A stretch of DNA of 38,478 bases from assembly GCA_019307065.1 (NCBI GenBank), contig JAFDKH010000038.1:1-38478 (forward strand), in the 5' to 3' direction. How positions within the stretch are numbered: the first letter of the stretch is position 1; every line of letters begins with the position of its first letter. Made by a program: the position numbers and the translations under genes. This document shows, one piece after another, positions 22,580 to 30,386 of this stretch. This DNA is from Deltaproteobacteria bacterium (lineage in GTDB: Bacteria; Myxococcota; B64-G9). The notes beneath the pieces are model-generated. The model made no database searches and had not been told where the DNA came from. It worked only from the letters and a program-made list of their open reading frames with translations.

Positions 22580-24278
22580 CTTCCTGCTTTCTCCGTAAAG
22601 CCACCGCAAGAAAGCCAACGAGCACAAAGAAGACAACCGTCCCAGGGGACTGCATCTTTCCGCTATCCAATCCGCAGAAGCAACCGTCGCTTTTCACACA
22701 GTAATCCGTACCACCTGTACACACTCCGTTCTGACACGTATCACCCTCGGTGCACGGTTCCCCATCGTCGCATGCCCCCTCGACGTTCGTATGGGAACAT
22801 GTGCCGTCACTGTTGCACATGTCTGCAGTGCACGGGTTGTCGTCGTCACATGTGTACGCTGTCCCCGAGCAGTTTCCTTCGGAACAGGTGTCGTCGTGTG
22901 TACATGGATCGCCATCGTCGCAGGGTGTATCCGGACCGCAAATGCCATAAATTGAACCCGTGTGCAGATATGCCTTACCCGGCCAGCCGTTGTACGACGT
23001 AACATCTCCAGGGGCGCCAAAAACCACGTCGTCGAAGCCATCGTTGTTCACGTCACCGGCGGATGCGACCGAGAAGCCAAGCCACGCTCCCGTTCTTTTG
23101 TCACCCCTAGAAACCCATGCGGGTGTCTCGGAAAGACCGGATTCGGAGCCCAAGTATAGGAATACTTTTCCTTCGCCGCGATAGTACGTTCTTTCATAGG
23201 CAGCCCCGATTATCACGTCGGAAAAGCCATCCCCGTTTACATCCCGGGCTGTGGAAACCGAGAACCCAAAGGCTGCATAGGGGAGGTCATCACCCGAAGA
23301 GATCCATGCAGGTTCTATCATGAGCCCACTCGCCGATCCTAGGTAGAGAAATGCTTTGCCCTCGCCCTCGGCTGCAATGTCCTGATGGGAAGCACCTACT
23401 ATCACGTCGTCAAAGCCGTCGTTGTTGACGTCTCCAGCAGATGAAACCTTGCAGAACAACGCTCCTTCCTGGTCGTCACCGGAAGATGTCCACGCAGGCG
23501 TCGTCGAAGGGCCGGTCTCGGAGCCGAGGTAGAGAAACACCTTACCTGCGAGCTCATCCGCGCTATAGTAGCTGAGAGCCCCCACGATCACATCGTCGTA
23601 GCCATCGTCGTTAACGTCCCCGGCGGAAGCGACACAATAACCGTATTGTGCCCCATCCTGTTCGCATGTTGAAATCCAGACAGGAATCGTGGACAGGCCG
23701 GATGCTGACCCGAGGAACAAGAAGGCGCTGTTGGAAGCACCCACAATCACATCGTCAAACCCGTCATTGTTCACGTCTCCAGCACAGGACACCGCACGGC
23801 CAAATCCTGCTGTCCCATGGTCCTCGTTCGAGGATTTCCAGGACGGCTCCGATTCCAGGCCGCCCTGTGTACCGAAATAGAGAAAGGTGTCTCCTGAAAC
23901 GTTGCTAACTATAACGTCGTCAAAACCGTCATTGTTTACGTCTCCTGCAGACGATACCGACGAACCATAGCGCGCTCCAGGCTCGTCGCCCCCCGACGCC
24001 GTCCAGGACTGTGTAGGGGAAAGCCCAGACTCGGAGCCGAGATAGAGAAACGCCATGCCTTCCTGAACGACCGCAGTATCGTAGTAAGGAGCGCCGACGA
24101 TAACATCGTCGAAGCCGTCGTTGTTGACGTCGCCGGCCGAGGAGACTGAATAGCCGAAGCCCGCATCCTCCTGCCCGTCCCCAGATGCAGTCCAGGCCGC
24201 CAAAGCAAGGACAATCGGGACCGCTGCCAGTCTGGCACAACCCGCCATAAAGATTCTCTTGAACCGCAAACTGGTCAC
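22563..24278 (-). CDS. FG-GAP propeller surface protein with Cys-rich stalk and MYXO-CTERM-like tail
   Basis: The 571-residue protein has a signal peptide (LAAVPIVLALAAWTASG), seven FG-GAP units with the calcium-binding loop DVNNDGFDDVIVG (one reads DVNGDGFSDVIIG), expected to form an integrin-alpha-like seven-bladed propeller. A Cys-rich stalk follows with CDDGDPCTHDDTCSEG-type repeats (about residues 430-525). The C-terminus is GCFC, then a membrane helix (TVVFFVLVGFLAVAL) and RRKQ, the tripartite plan of MYXO-CTERM sorting signals. It is likely anchored on the outer surface. Start at 24278 is GTG with AAGG adjacent; ATG at 24248 (MAGCARLAAV) is an alternative. Confidence 0.85.
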   Translation of the reverse strand: MTSLRFKRIFMAGCARLAAVPIVLALAAWTASGDGQEDAGFGYSVSSAGDVNNDGFDDVIVGAPYYDTAVVQEGMAFLYLGSESGLSPTQSWTASGGDEPGARYGSSVSSAGDVNNDGFDDVIVSNVSGDTFLYFGTQGGLESEPSWKSSNEDHGTAGFGRAVSCAGDVNNDGFDDVIVGASNSAFLFLGSASGLSTIPVWISTCEQDGAQYGYCVASAGDVNDDGYDDVIVGALSYYSADELAGKVFLYLGSETGPSTTPAWTSSGDDQEGALFCKVSSAGDVNNDGFDDVIVGASHQDIAAEGEGKAFLYLGSASGLMIEPAWISSGDDLPYAAFGFSVSTARDVNGDGFSDVIIGAAYERTYYRGEGKVFLYLGSESGLSETPAWVSRGDKRTGAWLGFSVASAGDVNNDGFDDVVFGAPGDVTSYNGWPGKAYLHTGSIYGICGPDTPCDDGDPCTHDDTCSEGNCSGTAYTCDDDNPCTADMCNSDGTCSHTNVEGACDDGEPCTEGDTCQNGVCTGGTDYCVKSDGCFCGLDSGKMQSPGTVVFFVLVGFLAVALRRKQEDEHIP

Positions 24279-24327
24279 CCTTGACTATTTAATGGTACCA
24301 GGAGGAGCAAGGTGCTGTCCATTGAAA

Positions 24328-24345
24328 GGAAATCGCTACACGAAG
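24328..24345. repeat. Right copy of the imperfect direct repeat flanking the surface-protein island
   Basis: GGAAATCGCTACACGAAG pairs with 18898-18914. A run of nine G residues follows at 24369-24377, directly before the next gene's 3' end at 24390, and may mark a junction. Confidence 0.5.
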
Positions 24346-24389
24346 TCTAGTTTGGAAATGAGTTTGCTGGGGGGGGGTACTTGAATTAT

Positions 24390-25694
24390 CTATTTTAAAA
24401 CCTTCAGGACTAGGGTGGCCGTGCCGTCGTTTTTTTCTTCTTTCTTTTTACGCCGGCCGCGAATGTTGGAGTCGAAACGCCAATTTATTTTTCCGTCGAC
24501 CTTCAGGTTGACCTGCTGGCCCGGCTTGGCCTTGATCTTCCAGCGCATGCGATCCTTTTCTAACTTCCAGTAAGCGCCCGAGACGGTAGCCGGCGCGTTT
24601 ACCATGGTTGAGTTGAAAGACGGCTTCCAGCTGAATTTCTCGGACTTGATCTTCCAGGCTGATTTTGCCGGAATGCGGCTGGATGAGTAGACCAGCGAGT
24701 CTTGCGGTCCGCCACCCGGCCCGGGGTGAATGATGATCGATTTGGTTCGTTTGGCATATTCGCGTCTTTCCAGACAGAATTTTCGGCGCGGGCCAACGAC
24801 CCGGGCGGTCAAGATCGCCTCGCTCTCAATAGTGAAAGTCTGTCCCTTGGACTCCGGACCAATTTTTTTGCCAGCCAGAGTCAGCTCTAAATCCCGGCTG
24901 CGATAGTCGATTACCGTAACCTTTGTCTTGCCCGCCCCGGACTTACAGAGCCAGGCGAACTCCTGCCAGGCCTTTTCGGCCGTTACGGCTGAGGCCAGAG
25001 CCTTGGCCTGGTCGTCCATCTTATGCGCCAGATCGAGAACCTTGCGTCGGGATTTATCCAGGTGGGCCATCAGTTTTTCGCCGTCTTTGATCTTGACGAA
25101 GTTGCCCTTGAGCAGATCTATTTCGGAAAACCCAACGATCGGCTGGCCGACGTACTTGTCCATTAAAAAACCGTTGAGCTTTTTAACGCCCTCCACGGCC
25201 AGGTCGCCTAACTTGCCACCCTGCCGTCCGGGAGCATTCTCTATTGTGAACTTCAAAGCCGAGATGGCGATCGTGGCAATTTGTTTCTGCTTGACCTTGA
25301 GCAGGGCCTGGTTGGCAGTATCATAGTCATGGTTGAGTTGTTTGCCAGCTTCGATGGCCATCTTCTTGGCTTGCCCAAAATCATTTTGCCGGCTTGTAGC
25401 CGGTCCGGCCGAACAACCGCTCGGCGGATTAGGTGCATAGCCGGGGAGCTTTACGCGAATACGCTTGGTCAGCCGGGCAAGCTCACGCAATGACTCGGTC
25501 ATGCCCTGGATGTTTTTTGTGGCAAGGGAAATCTTGTCTGCCCGCAGCTGTTCGCGAATAGTGCTAATCCGCTTTTCCATGGTTCGGTTAATGAATGCAA
25601 TTTGCTTCTTGTCTGAAGCCAGATCCTGGGCCGCGGCCAGGGCCGGCAGAAGTGCAACCAGCCCGGCGAGTATGTAATTGGTTACTGTCTTCAA
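24390..25694 (-). CDS. Secreted protein with coiled-coil N-terminal half, function unknown
   Basis: The 434-residue product has a Sec signal peptide (MKTVTNYILAGLVALLPALA, cleavage after AAAQ near residue 23). Residues 25-90 and 110-240 are helical with many Lys/Gln/Glu; the C-terminal 170 residues are beta-rich with Lys and Trp (SAWKIKSEKFSWKPSFNS, GKINWRFDSN) and a basic RRKKKEEK near the end. Start is TTG at 25694 with AGGAG 6 nt upstream. I recognise no family. It has its own promoter and is divergent from ruvX; no neighbour suggests a role. Confidence 0.65.
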   Translation of the reverse strand: MKTVTNYILAGLVALLPALAAAQDLASDKKQIAFINRTMEKRISTIREQLRADKISLATKNIQGMTESLRELARLTKRIRVKLPGYAPNPPSGCSAGPATSRQNDFGQAKKMAIEAGKQLNHDYDTANQALLKVKQKQIATIAISALKFTIENAPGRQGGKLGDLAVEGVKKLNGFLMDKYVGQPIVGFSEIDLLKGNFVKIKDGEKLMAHLDKSRRKVLDLAHKMDDQAKALASAVTAEKAWQEFAWLCKSGAGKTKVTVIDYRSRDLELTLAGKKIGPESKGQTFTIESEAILTARVVGPRRKFCLERREYAKRTKSIIIHPGPGGGPQDSLVYSSSRIPAKSAWKIKSEKFSWKPSFNSTMVNAPATVSGAYWKLEKDRMRWKIKAKPGQQVNLKVDGKINWRFDSNIRGRRKKKEEKNDGTATLVLKVLK

Positions 25695-25721
25695 GGGCGT
25701 CTCCTTTTGGTGAAGATATCT

Positions 25722-25749
25722 ATTATACTTACTGTTCTTTTGAGGGCAA
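25722..25749 (-). promoter_or_regulatory. Sigma-70-type promoter of the secreted coiled-coil gene
   Basis: On the minus strand TTGCCC (25749-25744), 16-nt spacer, perfect TATAAT (25727-25722). The leader to the TTG at 25694 would be about 20 nt, which includes the AGGAG ribosome site. Confidence 0.55.
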
Positions 25750-25806
25750 TTAAAGGCAAAAACCCCAAAAGCGACTTAAAACCAAGGGTGCAACCCGCAA
25801 CAATCC

Positions 25807-25834
25807 TTGCTTCCGCTTTTTCGACGGTTATAAT
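25807..25834 (+). promoter_or_regulatory. Promoter of ruvX, possibly giving a leaderless mRNA
   Basis: TTGCTT (25807-25812), 16-nt spacer, perfect TATAAT (25829-25834). Only 7 nt separate it from the ATG at 25842, so transcription would start at or next to the start codon; no ribosome site is present. Confidence 0.55.
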
Positions 25835-25841
25835 CCCCTTG

Positions 25842-26264
25842 ATGCGACTTATGGGTATCGATTTGGGATCTAAACGTATCGGCGTAGCAAAAAGCGACGC
25901 AGAGGGCTGGTCGGCCCACCCCGTGACGGTCTTGAACCGCCACGGCGGTCAGCGAGATATGCAGGCCATCGCCAAACTGGTCGCCGAGCACGAAATATCC
26001 GAAATCGTTTTGGGGCTTCCGCTGAACATGGATAATAGCGAAGGCAAGGCGGCCGCGGCCACCCGCCGCTTTGGAGACAAGCTCAGAGATCATCTCGAGA
26101 TACCTGTTCACTTATGGGACGAAAGGTTGACCACATGGGAAGCTCATCAGATCCTGAAAGAAACCCAGGTGAAAAAGAGCAAGCACCGCAAGCTAGTCGA
26201 TCAGCTGGCAGCCACACTGATACTCAAGAGCTACTTAGAGGCCCAGCGCGAGGAGGCGGTGTGA
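25842..26264 (+). CDS. ruvX: Putative pre-16S rRNA nuclease / Holliday-junction resolvase RuvX (YqgF)
   Basis: The 140-residue product (usual family length) starts MRLMGIDLGSKRIGVAKSD with the first catalytic Asp (Asp7), then ISEIVLGLPLNMDNSEGKAA and HLWDERLTTWEAHQIL, with KHRKLVDQLAATLILKSYL carrying the last acidic residues. YqgF matures the 16S rRNA 5' end in E. coli. The ATG at 25842 is chosen by family start; the reading frame extends to 25707 but those codons lack similarity. Its stop overlaps the mltG start (GTGA), making ruvX first in a ruvX-mltG-ABC operon. Confidence 0.92.
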   Translation: MRLMGIDLGSKRIGVAKSDAEGWSAHPVTVLNRHGGQRDMQAIAKLVAEHEISEIVLGLPLNMDNSEGKAAAATRRFGDKLRDHLEIPVHLWDERLTTWEAHQILKETQVKKSKHRKLVDQLAATLILKSYLEAQREEAV

Positions 26265-27283
26265 AAAAAGCAATCATCGTTATTTTAATTTGCCTGATTG
26301 CCTTAGCCGGTATCGCAGCCTTAGTTGTCTGGACCATGATTCAAAGCTACGAATCAAGTCCCCAGCCGGGCAGCGGCCAACAGTTGGCCGTAGAAATTCC
26401 CAAGGGGGCCGGCCCCCAGGCGGTGGCCAGGGTCCTGGCCGAGCACAAAGTAATTGATGACCCGACTACCTTTATTCGCTACGTGCGCTATTACAAACGG
26501 GCCGCCGGAAAACTCAAGGCCGGAGAACTGGCCTTCAGAGACAACATGACCCCCGAAGAAGTCCTCAAGGTCTTACTGGACGGCACTCCGATAACCCACA
26601 AGATCACTATTCCCGAGGGATTGCGAATCGACGAATGGGCAAAAATTTTCGAAGGAGCCGGCCTGGCTGGGGCGGCCGAGTTCGAGAAAAAGGCCCGCCA
26701 GCCTGATTTCGTCAAGTCACTCGGCCTGCCCGGCGACAGCCTGGAAGGTTTTCTCTTTCCGGAAACCTATCACTTTCGCAAACAGACACCGGTCGAGACC
26801 TTGCTGAAAACCATGGTAGCCGGATACAAAAAAGCATTCACGCCCGAGTTCAGAAAACGCGCTAAAGAACTCAACCTGACCGAACTCGAGATAGTTACCC
26901 TGGCCTCGATCATCGAAAAAGAAACCGGAGCGGCCCACGAGCGACCCCTAATTTCGGGAGTTTTTCACAATCGCCTGCGCGACAACTGGCGCTTAGACAC
27001 CGACCCGACAGTCATCTACGCTGTCTTGCTGTCAAGGGGCAAATTCAACGGCAACCTGACTCTCGAGGACTTGAGAATCGATCATCCCTACAACACGTAC
27101 CGCCACAAAGGTTTGCCGCCTGGTCCGAATTGCAGCCCGGGCAAAGAAGCCATCCAGGCCGCTTTGTTCCCCAAAAAAACAAAACACTTTTTCTTCGTCT
27201 CCAAAAACGACGGTACTCATCATTTCTGCCCGACGCTCAAGTGCCACTATGCCGCGGTCAGGCGTTATCAGGGAGGCAGGTAA
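26261..27283 (+). CDS. mltG: Endolytic murein transglycosylase MltG (YceG-like)
   Basis: The 340-residue protein has one N-terminal membrane helix (AIIVILICLIALAGIAALVV), a LysM-like region (VEIPKGAGPQAVARVLAEHKVI) and the catalytic domain with VTLASIIEKETGAAHERPL, whose Glu219 corresponds to E. coli Glu218, and DTDPTVIYAVLL, NTYRHKGLPPGPNC. MltG cleaves nascent glycan strands at the inner membrane and may terminate them. Start is GTG 26261, overlapping the ruvX stop, with AGGAGG 4 nt upstream; the reading frame continues to 26114 inside ruvX but with unrelated sequence. In many bacteria mltG also follows yqgF. Confidence 0.93.
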   Translation: MKKAIIVILICLIALAGIAALVVWTMIQSYESSPQPGSGQQLAVEIPKGAGPQAVARVLAEHKVIDDPTTFIRYVRYYKRAAGKLKAGELAFRDNMTPEEVLKVLLDGTPITHKITIPEGLRIDEWAKIFEGAGLAGAAEFEKKARQPDFVKSLGLPGDSLEGFLFPETYHFRKQTPVETLLKTMVAGYKKAFTPEFRKRAKELNLTELEIVTLASIIEKETGAAHERPLISGVFHNRLRDNWRLDTDPTVIYAVLLSRGKFNGNLTLEDLRIDHPYNTYRHKGLPPGPNCSPGKEAIQAALFPKKTKHFFFVSKNDGTHHFCPTLKCHYAAVRRYQGGR

Positions 27284-28050
27284 AAATCATACACCCGGCA
27301 ATCGACATACGCGGCGTTTATAAACGCTTCACCCTGCCGAGACCGCTCGGCCGGGCGATCATTCACCCTTTCGAGCGAAACCGCAGCGAGGTCCTCAAGG
27401 GTGTCACTCTGGCGGTACGACCTGGCTCGGTAACCGGCTTGCAGGGGCCGAACGGAGCCGGCAAGACCACCCTGCTGCGAATCCTGGCTGCGACAGTTAT
27501 TCCCGACAGCGGCTCGGTTGAAATTCTCGGCCATGATGTCGTCAAGCATTCGACCCGGGTACGCCAGCAGATGGGCTTCGTTCTGTCCGACGAGCGCAGT
27601 TTCTTTTGGCGCCTGACCGCCCGACACAATCTGGCTTTTTTCGCGACCTTGGCAAACCTGAAGCCCGAGAAAATCGGCGCACGTATCGACGAACTGGCCG
27701 AACTATTACGAATCACTGATGAACTCCCCAAGCCCTTCAGGGATCTCTCGACCGGCATGCGCCAGCGTCTGAGCCTGGCACGAACCCTGCTGCACGATCC
27801 GCAAGTTTTGTTGGTCGACGAACCCACCCGGGCCATGGACCCGGGAGCGGCCAAGCGCACTCGCCATTTGCTCGGCCAGACCCTGGCGGCCGAGTTGGGC
27901 AAGACCGTCCTATTGGCCACCCACAGCATTGAAGAAGCCCGCGACCTTTGTGAACACCTGGCCTTTTTGAAAGACGGAAAAATTGTGGTCGAAGGCGCTG
28001 TCGACGATGCGCTTAAACTGGTGCCCGAGATTTTCGAGGTGGACCTGTGA
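27241..28050 (+). CDS. ABC transporter ATP-binding protein (ABC-2 exporter type)
   Basis: The protein (about 255-269 residues) has Walker A GPNGAGKTT, Q-loop region, signature STGMRQRLSLARTLL, Walker B VLLVDEPT and the H-loop ATHSIEEARDL. Together with the permease it forms an exporter for lipids, polysaccharide or drugs; the substrate is not evident. The start is unclear: the conserved N-terminus (AIDIRGVYKRF) begins right after the mltG stop, but no ATG, GTG or TTG lies there. GTG at 27241 is in frame yet inside mltG without a ribosome site; ATC at 27286 sits 9 nt after GGGAGG. I list the GTG. The 3' end overlaps the permease start (GTGA). Confidence 0.85.
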   Translation: MPLCRGQALSGRQVKIIHPAIDIRGVYKRFTLPRPLGRAIIHPFERNRSEVLKGVTLAVRPGSVTGLQGPNGAGKTTLLRILAATVIPDSGSVEILGHDVVKHSTRVRQQMGFVLSDERSFFWRLTARHNLAFFATLANLKPEKIGARIDELAELLRITDELPKPFRDLSTGMRQRLSLARTLLHDPQVLLVDEPTRAMDPGAAKRTRHLLGQTLAAELGKTVLLATHSIEEARDLCEHLAFLKDGKIVVEGAVDDALKLVPEIFEVDL

Positions 28051-28859
28051 GGTTTCTCAGAAAATGTTGGGCGTTCATCATTAAAGATCTCTACACTGAT
28101 CTGAGTTACCGATTGGCGTTTTTCGCTCAGCTGGTCTTCGTTTTTTTCATGGTTGCAGCTTTTTATTTTTTCGGCCGGATGTTCGAAGGGCTGCAGGTGG
28201 AATCGCTGGCGCCCTATGGCGGCGCCTATTTCCCTTTCGTGATCGTCGGCGTGGCTTTTTCGTCGTATTTGAGCGTTGCCGTGCGCTCTTTCTCCGACAC
28301 GATCCGTTCGGCCCAGGTACTCGGCACCCTGGAGGCTCTGCTGGTGACCCCCACTCCGGTGGGCCAAATCATCATGATGAGCTCGATATACAGTTTTTTA
28401 GCGACTTCACTGCGAGTGGTTCTCACCCTGGCAATCGGCTGGTTGCTTTTTGAAGTCGATTTTCACAAGGCCAACTGGCCGGGTGCCATTCTTGTATTAT
28501 TGCTGACAATATTCAGCTTTTCTTTTCTGGGTATTTTCTCCGCCAGCGTCGTGCTGGTCTTCAAGCGGGCCGATCCCTCCAGCTGGCTGGTTCAGGGTTT
28601 GAGCTATTTGCTGGGCGGTGTCTACTACCCGGTGGCGGTCTTGCCCGAATGGGGACAAATGCTTGCGAACATCCTGCCGATAACCCACGCCCTGGAAGCC
28701 ATGCGCCTGTTGCTGCTCAAAGGTGCCAGCCTGGGCGAAGTCGCCAATTCGATCTTCGGACTGCTGATTTTTACAGCAATTGCGGCGCCCTTAAGTATCG
28801 GAGTTTTCCTGTTGGCCCTGCGACGAGTCAAGCGCGAGGGGAGCTTGAGCCACTTCTAA
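28047..28859 (+). CDS. ABC-2 type transporter permease
   Basis: The 270-residue integral membrane protein has about six membrane helices: LAFFAQLVFVFFMVAAFYFF, AYFPFVIVGVAFSSYLSVAV, SLRVVLTLAIGWLLF, AILVLLLTIFSFSFLGIFSA, YLLGGVYYPVAVLP and LLIFTAIAAPLSIGVFLLAL. The motif GGVYYPVAVLPEWGQMLANI with PITHALEAMRLLLL is the ABC-2 signature region before the last helix. Start is GTG 28047, overlapping the ATPase stop. It is the last gene of the ruvX operon and converges with the cupin gene 9 nt away. Confidence 0.9.
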   Translation: MRFLRKCWAFIIKDLYTDLSYRLAFFAQLVFVFFMVAAFYFFGRMFEGLQVESLAPYGGAYFPFVIVGVAFSSYLSVAVRSFSDTIRSAQVLGTLEALLVTPTPVGQIIMMSSIYSFLATSLRVVLTLAIGWLLFEVDFHKANWPGAILVLLLTIFSFSFLGIFSASVVLVFKRADPSSWLVQGLSYLLGGVYYPVAVLPEWGQMLANILPITHALEAMRLLLLKGASLGEVANSIFGLLIFTAIAAPLSIGVFLLALRRVKREGSLSHF

Positions 28860-28868
28860 AGACACACC

Positions 28869-29204
28869 TCAAGGCTTGGATTTGTAGCGTTGCGGTTCGG
28901 CAAACAAGTCCAGGGCACGAAAGTGGGTGTGGAAAGTGGCCCCGTGAACCACGCCGGCCGGAATAAAATAAGAATCGCCCGGCCGGTAGGTCTTGGTTTC
29001 TTCGCCGATTGTCAGATCCATCTCGCCTTCGAGAACCACGCCCCATTGGGCGGCGTGGGAATGCGGCGCGATTTCTCCGACCGGGTCGATATCGAAAAAG
29101 ACAACTTGCATATCTTTAGCCTGCAGCAACTTGCCGCGCACGCCCTCGACGGCAATGTCCACGTCGGGAAGGTTCTGAATGATATCGGGAAATTTGTCGC
29201 TCAT
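28869..29204 (-). CDS. Small cupin-domain protein
   Basis: The 111-residue protein is a single cupin barrel: motif 1 in PHSHAAQWGVVLEGEMDLTI (His, His, then Glu), motif 2 in YRPGDSYFIPAGVVHGATF (His). Metal ligands of the cupin 1/2 boxes appear present. Such single-domain cupins may be isomerases, dioxygenases or small-ligand sensors; no clue distinguishes them here. ATG 29204 has AAGGGG 6 nt upstream. It follows the radical SAM gene by 40 nt on the same strand, so the two are probably an operon. Confidence 0.85.
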   Translation of the reverse strand: MSDKFPDIIQNLPDVDIAVEGVRGKLLQAKDMQVVFFDIDPVGEIAPHSHAAQWGVVLEGEMDLTIGEETKTYRPGDSYFIPAGVVHGATFHTHFRALDLFAEPQRYKSKP

Positions 29205-29244
29205 TTGAAACCCCTTGATTGAATCGGCACGTCTTATTGCACCA

Positions 29245-30261
29245 TCAGACCATTCGTTTTCTCATTTCAGAAAAGAACTCTTCCGGATCGATTCCCTGCT
29301 GCTCGAGGTCGGAAAAAACTCGCTTGATCTCTTTTTGAAATGCCGGTTTGTCGAGATCTTCGATGCGGCCCATCCAGCCCAGGCGCCTGGCCAGTATGAA
29401 CTTGAGCTGCTCATCTTTCGACAACTTCAAAAAATCGTCACAAATGCCGATCAGCCGCTCGAGATCGCCGGGCAGATCGCCGCGCAGCTCCATCAGCAAA
29501 TTCAGCATATGATCGCTTTCCAGCCGGGTTTCAAGCCCTTCGAGCCCTGACAAGAACCTTCGAATCTCCTCGACCAACTCGAGTTCGGTCAAGGCAACAA
29601 ACTTGCCTTGTTCTTGCAACTCGGCCAAGGGAGTCGCCGGTATTACGGCAGTCGTCCGCAGGCGCACGAAGTCGGGCTTGATTTCCACCAGGGCCGAAGC
29701 GGAATCGTCGGCATGCGCTTTAGAAAACTCTTTACCCCCCAGGCCCGGCATAATGTACTCGGACAACTCGAAGCCGGCCTGCTTGGCCCGGCGTCCGCCC
29801 TCGATTTGCTCTGCGCGAGTGGAACCCTTGCTGACCAGAGTCAGAACATCGTCGCAACCCGATTCCATCCCGACATGAATGCGATTGAGCCCGGCCTGCC
29901 TGATCCGTTCGAGGTCTTCGAGTTTGCGGCGAGCCAAAGTATGTGAACGGGCATAGGCGGTAATCCGCTCTACCTTGGGAAACCTTTCACGGATGCCTGC
30001 GATGATCTTGACCAAATCGTCGGGCTTGGTCAGCAGCGGGTTGGCGTCCTGAAGGAAGACTGTCGCGGGAGCATCGCCATATAACTCGCGCATTGCATCC
30101 AGATCGGCCAGGACTTGATCAACACTGCGCAGTGAAAACTTGCGCTTTTTATATACCGGACAGAAAGCACACCGATTCCAGGGGCAATTGCGCGAGACCC
30201 TGACCAGCATGCTGGCGGCTTCGGAGGGCGGACGAATCGGTCCTTGTTCGAAATCCGTCAT
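29245..30261 (-). CDS. Radical SAM protein with CX4CX2C cluster motif
   Basis: The 338-residue protein has three iron-sulfur cysteines at Cys26, Cys31 and Cys34 (NCPWNRCAFC), spaced CX4CX2C instead of the usual CX3CX2C. The rest matches the radical SAM barrel: FLQDANPLLTKPDDLVKII, ERITAYARSHTLARR, LNRIHVGMESGCDDVLTLVS (SAM-binding region) and YIMPGLGGKEFS. It lacks a B12-binding domain. The C-terminal 80 residues are helical and charged (SDLEQQGIDPEEFFSEMRKR). Its reaction cannot be read from the sequence. It is the first gene before the cupin and divergent from prkA. Confidence 0.85.
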   Translation of the reverse strand: MTDFEQGPIRPPSEAASMLVRVSRNCPWNRCAFCPVYKKRKFSLRSVDQVLADLDAMRELYGDAPATVFLQDANPLLTKPDDLVKIIAGIRERFPKVERITAYARSHTLARRKLEDLERIRQAGLNRIHVGMESGCDDVLTLVSKGSTRAEQIEGGRRAKQAGFELSEYIMPGLGGKEFSKAHADDSASALVEIKPDFVRLRTTAVIPATPLAELQEQGKFVALTELELVEEIRRFLSGLEGLETRLESDHMLNLLMELRGDLPGDLERLIGICDDFLKLSKDEQLKFILARRLGWMGRIEDLDKPAFQKEIKRVFSDLEQQGIDPEEFFSEMRKRMV

Positions 30262-30351
30262 GCCGCGAGCCTAGATGAGGCCAATAAGGCTGTCAATATA
30301 TACTGGTTTCCCTTGACCAAAACCCTCTGCTATCATTGAATCTTCAACTAT

Positions 30352-30368
30352 GACCCTATGCGAGGGTC
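30352..30368 (+). promoter_or_regulatory. Hairpin directly upstream of the prkA ribosome site
   Basis: GACCCT, loop ATGCG, AGGGTC: a perfect 6-bp stem ending two bases before GGGAGGAG (30371-30378), which lies 8 nt from the prkA ATG. It may affect translation of the first gene of the PrkA-YeaH-SpoVR operon or act as an operator. No convincing -35/-10 pair or sigma-54 element was found upstream. Confidence 0.45.
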
Positions 30369-30386
30369 CCGGGAGGAGCAAAGAAC

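Noticed and set aside
22289-23184. Several plus-strand ORFs opposite the Cys-rich and FG-GAP coding region
   Set aside because: Low-complexity reading of the opposite strand; the minus-strand product has clear domains and signals.
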